A stretch of DNA of 64,000 nucleotides, taken from the NCBI GenBank assembly GCA_025352125.1, contig JANXTZ010000049.1, positions 1-64,000 on the forward strand, given 5' to 3'. The stretch comes from Deinococcales bacterium (lineage in GTDB: Bacteria > Deinococcota > Deinococci > Deinococcales > JAAFIG01). Made by a program: the position numbers and the translations under genes. Shown in pieces: positions 50,479 through 59,731 of the stretch. Each line of letters starts with the position of its first letter. The stretch's first letter is position 1. The notes under the pieces were generated by a model that saw only the letters and a program-made list of their open reading frames with translations, did no database searches and had not been told where the DNA came from.

Positions 50479-51387
50479 TCACTTTTTAGAGCGGTGCAAG
50501 TGATCGGCGTAAAACCAATCGCTCAAATTAAACCGCAGCAACGACAGCACCTCACATCCGTCCTGGTCAAGCTCGAGCTTCCACCAGTAGTTGAAGGCTT
50601 GGAGGTCTCTCGGGTCGTTTTTGCGTTTGTACGAGGTTGCCAGACGGCAGCCACTCTGATTGATCTGGTTGCTAATCTTTGGCGCGAACGCGATTTGTTG
50701 ATTTGAAATGCTGTACGTGCCGCTGGTGGTCGTGAAAATCCAGTTGGAACACCCAATGTTCATCGTGATGTAAATGTATTCCGTCATTTCGTACTTGCCA
50801 TTTATGTCAAACTTGGCTGTGGTGAAACTGTTGTTGCCGCCAAGGTAGCGTCCAGTGTCCACGTTGTTGGTCGAGTTCAGAAAGTCAATCGTACTCCAGT
50901 CACCGACCAGCGTTCTGCTGGGTTGCGCGGCTTGCGTTGGGCTACTGGCGACCTCGGCACTGCCCAGCAAAGCGTCCTTATCGCCCGTGAAAGGTTTCAG
51001 GCGCAAATCAATGCCCGTCGCGGGTGATTTCACCAGCGCAGGCTGACCGTTTTTGGTGTACACGCCCACTTCGTCGCCCGCATCCACGTCGCTCGAACCG
51101 TTCAGGTCGCGCCATGCCAGCATCAAGTACGAGGCTGTGCCAAGGTTCTCGAGCTGATAGGTTCCGCTCGAGCCAGCGCCTTGCACGACACCAACTTTGG
51201 AAAGCGTTTCGCTGCAGGTGTCATTCACCATCACGCAGGCGATCACTACGGCGCTCGAGACGGTGCTGCCAGGTAAGGCATAGACCGTACCTTGGATGCT
51301 GCCAGAATTTTGCGAAAATGCCATTGAAATAAATAAGGCGAACAAAACCAGCCACGAACGAAAAACATTTTTTGGTTTTGAGTTCAT
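50479..51387 (-). CDS. Secreted protein of unknown function
   Basis: Signal peptide FRSWLVLFALFISMAFSQ; 302 aa. Confidence 0.65.
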   Translation of the reverse strand: MNSKPKNVFRSWLVLFALFISMAFSQNSGSIQGTVYALPGSTVSSAVVIACVMVNDTCSETLSKVGVVQGAGSSGTYQLENLGTASYLMLAWRDLNGSSDVDAGDEVGVYTKNGQPALVKSPATGIDLRLKPFTGDKDALLGSAEVASSPTQAAQPSRTLVGDWSTIDFLNSTNNVDTGRYLGGNNSFTTAKFDINGKYEMTEYIYITMNIGCSNWIFTTTSGTYSISNQQIAFAPKISNQINQSGCRLATSYKRKNDPRDLQAFNYWWKLELDQDGCEVLSLLRFNLSDWFYADHLHRSKK

Positions 51388-51443
51388 CTCGAGCTTCCAG
51401 ATTTACAGCGATTTTATATTCAAATAAGCGCGGCGCTCGAGGT

Positions 51444-51641
51444 TCAATGCAGGGTTATTGTCTCGAGATTTTCGTTTGTACTGCTGTCGCTTGCCTCGTA
51501 CAAGAATTCTGCAAGGCGATCCGCGCTCGAGAAGTACAACCGTTCTTGAGAGTTCGAGTCGAGCACCGAGGCACGCCAGACGCTCGAGTTGCCAGGGTTA
51601 GCCTCGAGCCAAACCCGCACAATGTACGTGTGGTTGTTCAT
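51444..51641 (-). CDS. Small hypothetical protein (65 aa)
   Basis: MNNHTYIVRVWLEANPGNSSVWRASVLDSNSQERLYFSSADRLAEFL; compact and coding-like, in the same-strand cluster. Confidence 0.55.
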   Translation of the reverse strand: MNNHTYIVRVWLEANPGNSSVWRASVLDSNSQERLYFSSADRLAEFLYEASDSSTNENLETITLH

Positions 51642-51662
51642 GGGGTTTCCTCGAGATTTTGC

Positions 51663-53045
51663 CTATTGTTTGGTGATGGTAAATTCCCAACTGCCAAAGC
51701 CAGAACCGCCTTCACTCTTGACGGTTTGCGTGTTATTGACAAAAGCGTTTGTTTTGAATTCAAACGAAACGCCTGATTTAACCGATTCTCCTGCTGGGAA
51801 AGCATAGATTAGCCCGCCAGCACTGTACGATAAAGTGCAGCCCCCAGTCCAAGTCAAACCATTAAGGGTAACATCAAGGGTTTCAGAGCCGTCTTTGAAT
51901 TCCCCATTGCCGTCTAAGACATTGAAGACCTCGCTTGCTGAGTCTTGACGAACCGTTCCACCGGCTGCGATTTCGGAGGCATGAAAATTTTCACTTTTGG
52001 TCATTTTGTTGTCCAGAACTTGAACAACGTAAGGAAACCCGGTGGCGCTGCCGGTTTCAGCCAACAAAAAATCGGCTTGATCGGTTACGTCAGCCAAGCC
52101 CATATATGCAGGACAAACAGGATAGCCAAGGGCAGAAAATTTCCCAACGACTTTAAATCCCGAACCGAGAATGGTGACGTTGGCAAATGCAATGAGCGTT
52201 TTCGTGCCGTCAGGGTGAACCGTAACGGCGACTTGTACAGGGTTGCTCGAGGGAACACTGGCGGGTGCGGTGAAGGTCGCACCGATGGGATCAGCAATAA
52301 TTTTGCCAAACGTTTTGTTGCCATTTGGCACTCCGTTGACCGTCCAAGTTTGTAGTCCTTTTTCTGGTCCGATACGCTCACAATCGCTTGGTTCGGGTTT
52401 GACCAGTGGGGACAGGTCGTCATTTGGGTCGGTTTTGTCAATTAACTTACAAAGCTCGAGCGTGAAATCTTTGGTGGCATTCACTTTGACACTGGTTTTT
52501 TCTGGGATGACATGAACATGTGAGTATTGAAAAATGTTGAGTTTAGACAATTTACGTGTTGATGCTCGAGTTTTCGTGTCTGGGTTAAGGGTTACGTTCA
52601 TGGTTTTTGTGCCTTCATTCATAGTTAGATGTCGAAAACCACGCCACGCGCCCAACGTGTCCTGAACTGCAACCCCTATCCATTCGGCAGGAGGATTGTC
52701 TGCGAATTTCAATCTAACCGTCACGGGTTTAAGTTGATTCTCGAGTCCGTCCAACCGAAATCCTGTACCTTCGCCCCAAGGAGCGTCTGGGTTTGTGACG
52801 GCTTGAACGCTGACCTGTGTGGCACTCGAGAATGTTCCTGCTGGAATTTCGAGCATGATGCCGCCATCAACGCTCGAGAGCGTACCGCCAGTTGCGTCAA
52901 CGGTTTTGGTGACTGGCGCTCCTGTGACCGTGCCAGGAGGTGAAACGAATGGTGGCTTCGGCGTGAGTGGCTTTACCTCTGTCGGACAGGCAACCAGCAC
53001 GGTCAGCATTGACACAATCAACAATTTCTGAAACACGTTTTTCAT
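51663..53045 (-). CDS. Lipoprotein with ZU5-like domain
   Basis: MKNVFQKLLIVSMLTVLVACPTEV lipobox; TKTVDATGGTLSSVDGGIMLEIPAGTFSSATQVSVQAV. Confidence 0.75.
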   Translation of the reverse strand: MKNVFQKLLIVSMLTVLVACPTEVKPLTPKPPFVSPPGTVTGAPVTKTVDATGGTLSSVDGGIMLEIPAGTFSSATQVSVQAVTNPDAPWGEGTGFRLDGLENQLKPVTVRLKFADNPPAEWIGVAVQDTLGAWRGFRHLTMNEGTKTMNVTLNPDTKTRASTRKLSKLNIFQYSHVHVIPEKTSVKVNATKDFTLELCKLIDKTDPNDDLSPLVKPEPSDCERIGPEKGLQTWTVNGVPNGNKTFGKIIADPIGATFTAPASVPSSNPVQVAVTVHPDGTKTLIAFANVTILGSGFKVVGKFSALGYPVCPAYMGLADVTDQADFLLAETGSATGFPYVVQVLDNKMTKSENFHASEIAAGGTVRQDSASEVFNVLDGNGEFKDGSETLDVTLNGLTWTGGCTLSYSAGGLIYAFPAGESVKSGVSFEFKTNAFVNNTQTVKSEGGSGFGSWEFTITKQ

Positions 53046-53158
53046 AACTTTCCTCCTCGAGCCTTGTGATGTCATCTCGAGGTTGCGCTCGAGTCGTGTG
53101 GCTTGTTTATGGTGGTGTTCTCGAGATTGCCGAACACCACCAATTTTGGGCTTTACGG

Positions 53159-54664
53159 TTACGGAATCGCTGCGATCAACCCCGAAGGCACGTTGATCTG
53201 GGTTTTGTCATTCGCCCCCCATGCCACCACGCTGCCGTCTGTTTTGACCGCCAGATTGAAGCGGTTGCCTGCCGCGATTGCCGCCACGCCCGTTTGTGCC
53301 GCACTTGGAATCGTGATCTGACCGTTGGCATTGCCGCCAAAAGCCAACAGGCTGCCGTCGCTTTTCAGCACCAGGCTATGATCGAATCCCGCCGAGATTG
53401 CCGCCACGCCACTGCTTGCCCCTGCCGGAATGGCAATGCGTCCGTTGGCGGGGTCGCCCCAGCCGACCACGCTGCCATCGGTTTTGACCGCCAAGGCGTG
53501 CGAGGTTCCAGACTCGAGCGATGCCACGTTGCTGCTGGCACTGGCTGGCAGTGGATAGCTTTGCAAATTGCCCCAGGCGATCACACTACCGTCTGTTTTC
53601 AGCGCCAGACTGTACTGACCGCCCGCGCTGATGGCAACCACGCCACTCTGAGCGCCAGCCGGAACGACTGCTTGCTTGTTGATGTTGTATCCCCAGGCAA
53701 TCACGCTGCCGTCGGTTTTCAGAGCCAGCGCGTGACCGTCGCCAGCAGAAATTGCCATTACGTTACTGCTGGCACTGGCGGGAATCGTGGTTTGACCGTT
53801 GCCGTTATCGCCCCAGCCGACCACACCACCGCTCGAGTTTAGCGCCAGACCGAACAACTGATTTCCAGCAATCGAAACAATGCCACTTTGGGCGCTCAAA
53901 GGAACGTTGAGTTGACCTTTGCTGTTATCGCCCCAAGCCACCACGCCACCATCTGGGGTCAATGCCAGACTGTGGGAAAGTCCTGCCGCTATCGTCACGG
54001 GTTTGATCACTCGAGCCGCCAATTGACCTGTGCCACCGCCCGTTGTCACGACGACATTGACGGCGCTCCCGATGGTTGAGGTGGGCGGTACGATCACCGT
54101 GATTTGACTGTCGGTCCAGCTTAGAATTTGGGTGGCATTCACGCCACCAAAGCTGACGCTCGAGCCTCCTTGGATCGTGCCAAAATTACTGCCTGCTATG
54201 GTCGTGACCACGCCATGCGCACTTAGGGCGGGCAGACTGGCAATTTGCGGCGGTGTTTGCGTGCCGCCAGACGTGACCGTCAGGCTAAGCTGCGCGGTGT
54301 GATTCAAGCTACCCGAACTTCCCCGCACGGTCAGGTTATATGTTCCCGCCGTCACGCTCGCGCCCACGGTCAAGGTTAGCGAAGCACTGAGGGCAGTATT
54401 GGCAACAAATTCGCTGTCCACCTGATTCGCGCCCGTGCCAACCACGCCACCCTCGAGTGTCAGGGCAATGTCGGTGTTGAAACCGTTCTTTGGTGTCAAG
54501 GCAACATTGGCTTGACCGCTTGCGCCCGCCGCAATGGTCAAACTGCTTGGCATCAGCGACAAGTTGAAATCTGCGCTTGGTGGTGGCGGTTTGATCGGGT
54601 CTTGGCAAGCGGTTACCGCAAGACCCAAGGCAAGGGTTGCGATCAAAAGTGTCAAACGGTTCAT
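53159..54664 (-). CDS. Lipoprotein with IPT/TIG-like domain and RCC1-type repeats
   Basis: MNRLTLLIATLALGLAVTACQDP; tandem SLALKTDGSVIAWG.../ HALAVKTDGSVVGWGD repeats. Confidence 0.88.
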   Translation of the reverse strand: MNRLTLLIATLALGLAVTACQDPIKPPPPSADFNLSLMPSSLTIAAGASGQANVALTPKNGFNTDIALTLEGGVVGTGANQVDSEFVANTALSASLTLTVGASVTAGTYNLTVRGSSGSLNHTAQLSLTVTSGGTQTPPQIASLPALSAHGVVTTIAGSNFGTIQGGSSVSFGGVNATQILSWTDSQITVIVPPTSTIGSAVNVVVTTGGGTGQLAARVIKPVTIAAGLSHSLALTPDGGVVAWGDNSKGQLNVPLSAQSGIVSIAGNQLFGLALNSSGGVVGWGDNGNGQTTIPASASSNVMAISAGDGHALALKTDGSVIAWGYNINKQAVVPAGAQSGVVAISAGGQYSLALKTDGSVIAWGNLQSYPLPASASSNVASLESGTSHALAVKTDGSVVGWGDPANGRIAIPAGASSGVAAISAGFDHSLVLKSDGSLLAFGGNANGQITIPSAAQTGVAAIAAGNRFNLAVKTDGSVVAWGANDKTQINVPSGLIAAIP

Positions 54665-54702
54665 GATGTACCTCCTCGAGCGAGTGCTGTTCGTTCTGGA
54701 AA

Positions 54703-55791
54703 TCAGTAGTTCTTCAAATAACCGGCGGACATGACCAAAGCGCTGTCGCCTTTAAGTTCAACGCGGTTGATGATCCGTCTTGCCAGCGTGATCTTGTACG
54801 TGTCAGGCAGAAGCAGTTTTTGCTGTGCCGAAAATTCAAAGCTGCCATCGTCGGTCAGTGCACAGCGAAAATACAATTGTGCGGTTGCTCCAACGCTCTG
54901 ACCCTCGAGGTAAAACAGCGACCCTGCCGAGGCTGCCCCCGTCCAGGTCAACGTCGAATTTTGCGTGATTGCTCCCAGACCGCTCGAGGCGCTCAAGGTA
55001 AAATCATTCGGAACCGTCGGCATGTCGGCATTGAAGCCAGGAAAGCCGCCAGCCACACCAGGAATCGTTACTTTGGCGCTGGTTGGCAAATTCCCGAGTG
55101 GCGATGCACTGTGCGCGTAAATCACATTGCCGTAGAAATCGCTCAGAAACGGCGGCGGATTGACTTGCCGCTCGAGCGTCGCAAATGTCGCGCCCGTTGT
55201 GGCAATCGTCGGTGAATTTCCAGCCTCGAGCGCAACGCGTTGCGAGCCGCCAGGGCTGAGGTCCACAAATTTTGGGGCGTTCGGTTGCGCAAAAAAACGG
55301 CATTCCTCGAGCGGAATCCCAAATTGATTGATCGGTGCACCGTTCAATGGCGTGTTCAGGGTGTAAAACACAGCAACGGCGTTGCGTCCAACAGTCTGAT
55401 TTTGATTGTTTTCCCAAAGGTCAACAATGCCAATGTTATTGATCGCTGTTGCGTCGGTGCTGACCGTCAACTCTGTGCCGCTGCTGACACCACCCGAGTT
55501 CACCGCACGAACACGGTAGGTGTAGCTCGTACCAGGCGTTAAACCCGTATCGCTGTACGTCAAGAGACTCGGGGCGGCAAGCGGCGCGAATGCTGTCACA
55601 GCCGTTTTACGCTCGAGCGTATAACTGATCGCGCCAACAGACGCATTCCACTCGAGGTTGAGGCTGATTTGCGATTTGCCGGTCAGGCGCAGGTTGCTTG
55701 GGTTGGCAGGTGGATTGACTGGACAGCCAACCAGTAAGCCCATTGCGGCAACGAGCGCTGTCAAATGCAAATGGCTGGGTTTCGTTTTCAT
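54703..55791 (-). CDS. Lipoprotein with fibronectin type III domain
   Basis: LVAAMGLLVGCPVNPPANPSNLRLTGKSQISLNLEWNASVGAISYTLER...YTYRVRAVNSGG. Confidence 0.8.
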   Translation of the reverse strand: MKTKPSHLHLTALVAAMGLLVGCPVNPPANPSNLRLTGKSQISLNLEWNASVGAISYTLERKTAVTAFAPLAAPSLLTYSDTGLTPGTSYTYRVRAVNSGGVSSGTELTVSTDATAINNIGIVDLWENNQNQTVGRNAVAVFYTLNTPLNGAPINQFGIPLEECRFFAQPNAPKFVDLSPGGSQRVALEAGNSPTIATTGATFATLERQVNPPPFLSDFYGNVIYAHSASPLGNLPTSAKVTIPGVAGGFPGFNADMPTVPNDFTLSASSGLGAITQNSTLTWTGAASAGSLFYLEGQSVGATAQLYFRCALTDDGSFEFSAQQKLLLPDTYKITLARRIINRVELKGDSALVMSAGYLKNY

Positions 55792-55871
55792 CGGTTTGCT
55801 CCTTTGAATCAGTGCGGTTAAACACTGCCTGGGACAGTTTTTTGCTGCCTGGATCAAAGCGTACAGATTGA

Positions 55872-55893
55872 TGCGTTACTGGAGCGTAACGCT
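55872..55893 (-). promoter_or_regulatory. SARP-like promoter box, copy 1
   Basis: AGCGTTACGCTCCAGTAACGCA on the minus strand: GTTACGC-4-GTAACGC, then 9 bp to TACGCT; upstream of the FN3 lipoprotein. Confidence 0.65.
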
Positions 55894-55971
55894 GGAGAAT
55901 TTCTCGAGCGACGGTACTCTTTTATGAAATCAATTGCGAATGGGTAATTGCGCTTTGCGTTTGGACAAAAG

Positions 55972-56004
55972 AAAGCCTGGCTCGTCAAAAACAAGCCAGA
56001 CTTT
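55972..56004. terminator. Hairpin terminator
   Basis: AAAGcCTGGCT...AGCCAGaCTTT. Confidence 0.45.
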
Positions 56005-56255
56005 GATGTATCTTGATTCAACAGCAATGCTTAACAAATTTCGCCGTGCTCAAACGTTTTAACATGGAGCTGTTCTTGACAGGCATTTGCTTCGGCAGGA
56101 CTGCACTTCATGTTGATTCGTGCTCGAGCATTGGTGACTGCTCTGGACCAAGCGGTTTTTGCAACAGACTTTTTCGTGGCATCAGTGGCGGATACAAACT
56201 GTTGTGCAAAGAAATCCGCATGTAAAAAGGCTGCTTTTTTTGGTATTGATACGAA

Positions 56256-56411
56256 TTAAATGCTGCCACCACCCGCTACCAGCACCTTGTAACCCTCATG
56301 AATCTCGAGCGTTGGTTTTTCGTATAACTTGTGTATCGTTGGTAGTGTTGTCATTTCGGTTTGAGGTACGGTTGTGGTTACAGTTTGAATTTCATTGTTG
56401 ACCTGATTCAT
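56256..56411 (-). CDS. 51-aa peptide resembling RiPP (lasso-leader-like) precursors
   Basis: MNQVNNEIQTVTTTVPQTEMTTLPTIHKLYEKPTLEIHEGYKVLVAGGGSI; strong SD AAGGAAGGAACC-ATG; contains a YEKPTLE segment like YxxPxL leader motifs. Confidence 0.6.
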   Translation of the reverse strand: MNQVNNEIQTVTTTVPQTEMTTLPTIHKLYEKPTLEIHEGYKVLVAGGGSI

Positions 56412-56551
56412 GGTTCCTTCCTTTCAAAAGCTGGTTGATTTGACCAGAGCAATCGTCACTGTCTGCTCGAGTGGCGACTTAATTTTTAGGGCATTTATTG
56501 CGCTGACCAGGTGGGTGAACCTGGCAATGAAATTGGAGTAAGTATCTCCCT

Positions 56552-56584
56552 GAAATGTTTTAGAGTTTTTCCCTAAAACATTTC
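56552..56584. repeat. 12-bp perfect inverted repeat (hairpin)
   Basis: GAAATGTTTTAG-agtttttcc-CTAAAACATTTC. Confidence 0.85.
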
Positions 56585-56687
56585 TGACCAAAGGGAGTAG
56601 GGACAACGTACCTGTCGCCAAAATGACAGATTTGGAGCGAAGCGCCCCAAGCCCGAAGCGATGGCGCCCGTGAGCGCCCAAGCCCGT

Positions 56688-56758
56688 CAGGTGCTGTTGT
56701 AAGGGCAAGAAGGTGCATGTTTGGCATCAAGACAGGTGCTGCTGTAAGGGGCAAGAAG
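56688..56758. repeat. Imperfect 25/26-nt direct repeat, 45-nt period
   Basis: caggtgctgttgtaagggcaagaag and caggtgctgctgtaaggggcaagaag. Confidence 0.8.
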
Positions 56759-56788
56759 CGGAAAATCTAAAATGAAGGCGGGAGGTAC

Positions 56789-59284
56789 TTAGTTTTTCAG
56801 CAACACATTGACTGTACTGGCAGTGGTGCTTGTCGTTACCAGGTCAAGTCTGCCATCACCATTAAAATCACCGATGTCAAGACCAACAGGACTTGATCCT
56901 GTGGCATAAACTGTGGCGGCTCCAAACGACCCGTCACCCGAACCCAACAAGACACTCAGGTCGCTCGAAGTGTAGTTCACCGAAGCCAGATCGAGTTTCC
57001 CATCACCATTAAAATCACCAGTGACAACACTATTGGGATTTACACCTGCCTGGTAATCCGTTCTGACACCAAATATTCCGCTGCCTGTTCCCAACCACAC
57101 ACTCAGGGTGCTCAGATTGACCGAGAAGTTTATGCCGTAGTTCGCTGCTGCCAGGTCGAGTTTCCCGTCACCGTTAAAATCACCAGTGACCAGACTGAAA
57201 GGATTAATCCCTGTGGGGTAATCCGTCTTGGAATCAAACGTTCCGACACCTGAACCCAACAAGACACTCAGGCTGCTCGAGAATGTGTTTGCCGCCGCCA
57301 GGTCAAGCTTTCCATCCCCGTTAAAATCACCGACGACCAGTCCGTAAGGATATGAACCGACTCTATAATCCGTTCTGGCATTAAAGATCCCGACACCTGT
57401 TCCCAGCATTACACTGAGGCTTTTGGAATCACCGTTTCCCGTCACCAGATCGAGTATTCCATCACCGTTAAAATCACCAGTGACAATACTTACAGGTGTT
57501 ACACCTGTGGGGTAATCGGTTTTTGTGCCAAATGTTCCGCCACCTGAACCCAACAGCACACTCATCGTGCTTGAGGACGCATTTGCCGTTGCCAGGTCGA
57601 GATTCCCGTCACCGTTGAAATCACCAGTGACAATATCCCAAGGAAAAAGCCCTGTGGGATAATCGGTTTTTATGCCAAACGTTCCGCCACCTGAACCCAA
57701 CAGCACACTCAGGGTGCTTGCAGAATAGTTTGCGGTTGCCAGATCAAGTTTGCCATCACCATTGAAATCACCAGTGACAACATTGAAAGGGTATGCACCA
57801 GTTGAATAATCTACTTTCGGGGCAAATCCGCTCGAGCCTTGTGCGGCTGTTGCCATTCTGAAACGGTACACAAGTGGGTTTAAAACTGCCGAATCACCCA
57901 AACGCGTCAACCCAGCGCTCAGACTAACTTGGACCTCTTCACCTGGCTTGAAGGCTGTACTTGGTGCGTAAAACAACGAACTCCCAGCCCCCGAATAGAC
58001 CCCATTGTCACTCGAGTGCCTGCCCGTTTGCGAACCGTTCACCACAAAACTCGAGCTTAAAGGGGCGTTCATGACCTCACAAAAACTGGTCAGAACGCTC
58101 GAGCTGGTGCTGGCGAACATGGTGTTGGGACTGGGAATAAAGTTGGTCAGACCAGGTTTGGCACTCAAGTAATCGGCGGGAAGCACTGGACTGGTGGTCG
58201 CCATAGCCGTTTTGACGTTGCAGAGCAAATCGCGTTGCACTCCGCTGGCGGTTGGGTTGGGATAACCAAAGATACCACTGCCAGCCAAGGTTCTGATGCG
58301 GCGGGACTCGCCAACTGGTGTGTTCAAACCCAGCACCTGCTCGAGCGAGGGTTGCAACCCCGAACCTTGTTCGTCCAGGCTTTGCGTGGTGCTTGGCGTG
58401 GTTTCATCGCTGACCACAAAGACAAAACTGAACACGAACGGGTTCTGAGAGCGCACCGGTTTGCGCGGGAATTTGAAGGCGAACGTCACCCGTCCCGTAA
58501 AGCAAAAGGTATTGTTGGTGATGAGCGTATACCCGTTGGGTGGTACGCTCAGCGTACTCGAGCAATCTGCGCTGGTTGGTGTGATGGCAATATTCCTTGA
58601 CACCCTCGAGGTGGGAAGGCTACGGGCGGTGTACCCATACTCGAGGACTTGCAAACCAGGGTATGTGGCGTACAAAGTGGACTTGACGGTGCTGGCTTCA
58701 GTTGGTGCGAAGACTTGCATGTCCGCCAAGTTGGGGTCAACTTCAAGCCCGCCCTCAGCATTAGGACGCATCCCGTGAGCGGGTTTCATGGCACGGTAGG
58801 TGAGTTCACCCGTAGGCAAGGTGTCAGTGCTTGGAATCACGACCTCTGCCGCATTTTTGAGGCTCGAGAACATCGTGCCGAGTTGGGTGTTTAGGCTGGT
58901 TGCCATGAAGTTCAGGTTGTTGAACGCCCTCGGACCAAAGTTCGCAACGTCGAACGTCCCCCGCACGTAACGGGTTTGCGTTCCAAAGACGCCTGACTCG
59001 TTATCGTCAATGAAACCGACACTGCGCCGCCGAAATGCCAACTGTGAAGTTTCGTTGTTATTCGCCGTGACCGCTCGAGATGGCACACCCTTTTGGCTCG
59101 AGTTCAACGGTCTGAAATTGGCGGTTCCTGTCGGCTGGCGTTCATCACTCATGTCAAGCGTGACCTCAAGCAAGCCCAAAACTTTGTTCGTGGTCGGTGG
59201 GGGTTGAGCTGTGGTTTCAAGATTCGCTGTGTTACATCCCACCAAGGCAACAACGATTGCTGGTGCTATCCAGAATGGTTTCAT
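56789..59284 (-). CDS. Lipoprotein with C-terminal tandem VCBS/FG-GAP repeats
   Basis: MKPFWIAPAIVVALVGCN lipobox; repeats of VTGDFNGDGKLDLATANYSASTLSVLLGSGGGTFGIKTDYPTG. Confidence 0.9.
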   Translation of the reverse strand: MKPFWIAPAIVVALVGCNTANLETTAQPPPTTNKVLGLLEVTLDMSDERQPTGTANFRPLNSSQKGVPSRAVTANNNETSQLAFRRRSVGFIDDNESGVFGTQTRYVRGTFDVANFGPRAFNNLNFMATSLNTQLGTMFSSLKNAAEVVIPSTDTLPTGELTYRAMKPAHGMRPNAEGGLEVDPNLADMQVFAPTEASTVKSTLYATYPGLQVLEYGYTARSLPTSRVSRNIAITPTSADCSSTLSVPPNGYTLITNNTFCFTGRVTFAFKFPRKPVRSQNPFVFSFVFVVSDETTPSTTQSLDEQGSGLQPSLEQVLGLNTPVGESRRIRTLAGSGIFGYPNPTASGVQRDLLCNVKTAMATTSPVLPADYLSAKPGLTNFIPSPNTMFASTSSSVLTSFCEVMNAPLSSSFVVNGSQTGRHSSDNGVYSGAGSSLFYAPSTAFKPGEEVQVSLSAGLTRLGDSAVLNPLVYRFRMATAAQGSSGFAPKVDYSTGAYPFNVVTGDFNGDGKLDLATANYSASTLSVLLGSGGGTFGIKTDYPTGLFPWDIVTGDFNGDGNLDLATANASSSTMSVLLGSGGGTFGTKTDYPTGVTPVSIVTGDFNGDGILDLVTGNGDSKSLSVMLGTGVGIFNARTDYRVGSYPYGLVVGDFNGDGKLDLAAANTFSSSLSVLLGSGVGTFDSKTDYPTGINPFSLVTGDFNGDGKLDLAAANYGINFSVNLSTLSVWLGTGSGIFGVRTDYQAGVNPNSVVTGDFNGDGKLDLASVNYTSSDLSVLLGSGDGSFGAATVYATGSSPVGLDIGDFNGDGRLDLVTTSTTASTVNVLLKN

Positions 59285-59362
59285 GAGGTTCTCCGTGACT
59301 TTCAGATCGTTCTGCTGAGAGTCAAATTGTTCATGTTTTTTTGTGGGCAAGTTGGACGAACA

Positions 59363-59391
59363 GATAAACGCGTTGTTCACAAATTTGTCAA
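59363..59391 (-). promoter_or_regulatory. Candidate promoter of the VCBS lipoprotein gene
   Basis: TTGACA - 17 bp - TTTATC on the minus strand. Confidence 0.4.
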
Positions 59392-59505
59392 CTTCAAGCC
59401 CGAGTCAAAAAACAATTCAAGGCGCGATGGTGCGTTCTGGAACGACCAGCCTGTTGTCACATAAACCAATTTTTGGTGGTGATTGTTCAACTTTATGGTC
59501 TTGCT

Positions 59506-59652
59506 TTAAGTCTCAAAGCATTTGACCCCGCCGCCCTCGAGCACGAAGCATTTGTTGGTCGGATCATGTCTGAGCATTGCGCTTGCCATCAAACGTGCAA
59601 CCAATTCCAACACCAGATTTCCAAGCACCATCCGTTTTACGCGTTCACCCAT
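59506..59652 (-). CDS. 48-aa peptide ORF between the SARP regulator and the VCBS lipoprotein
   Basis: MGERVKRMVLGNLVLELVARLMASAMLRHDPTNKCFVLEGGGVKCFET; strong SD AAGGAGGCAATT-ATG; below the ORF-track length if this start is used. Confidence 0.6.
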   Translation of the reverse strand: MGERVKRMVLGNLVLELVARLMASAMLRHDPTNKCFVLEGGGVKCFET

Positions 59653-59703
59653 AATTGCCTCCTTAGTTCCTGTCTCGAGGAACAAGGGGAGTTTAGGCAA
59701 CCT

Positions 59704-59725
59704 TGCGTTACTGGAGCGTAACGCT
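59704..59725 (-). promoter_or_regulatory. SARP-like promoter box, copy 2 (identical 22 nt)
   Basis: AGCGTTACGCTCCAGTAACGCA, then 9 bp to TAAACT; upstream of the 48-aa ORF and just after the regulator stop codon. Confidence 0.65.
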
Positions 59726-59731
59726 ACTTGG

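Noticed and set aside
53170-54000. Near-periodic GC-rich repeats
   Set aside because: Explained by RCC1-type protein repeats in frame.
56013-56225. 70-aa Cys-containing plus-strand ORF
   Set aside because: No convincing SD, overlaps an equally open minus-strand frame lacking a start codon; coding status undecidable by eye.
56840-57790. Regularly spaced repeats (ccatcaccattaaaatcacca...) suggestive of an array
   Set aside because: They are about 180-bp coding VCBS/FG-GAP repeats in frame with the lipoprotein, not CRISPR. No CRISPR array was seen in the window.
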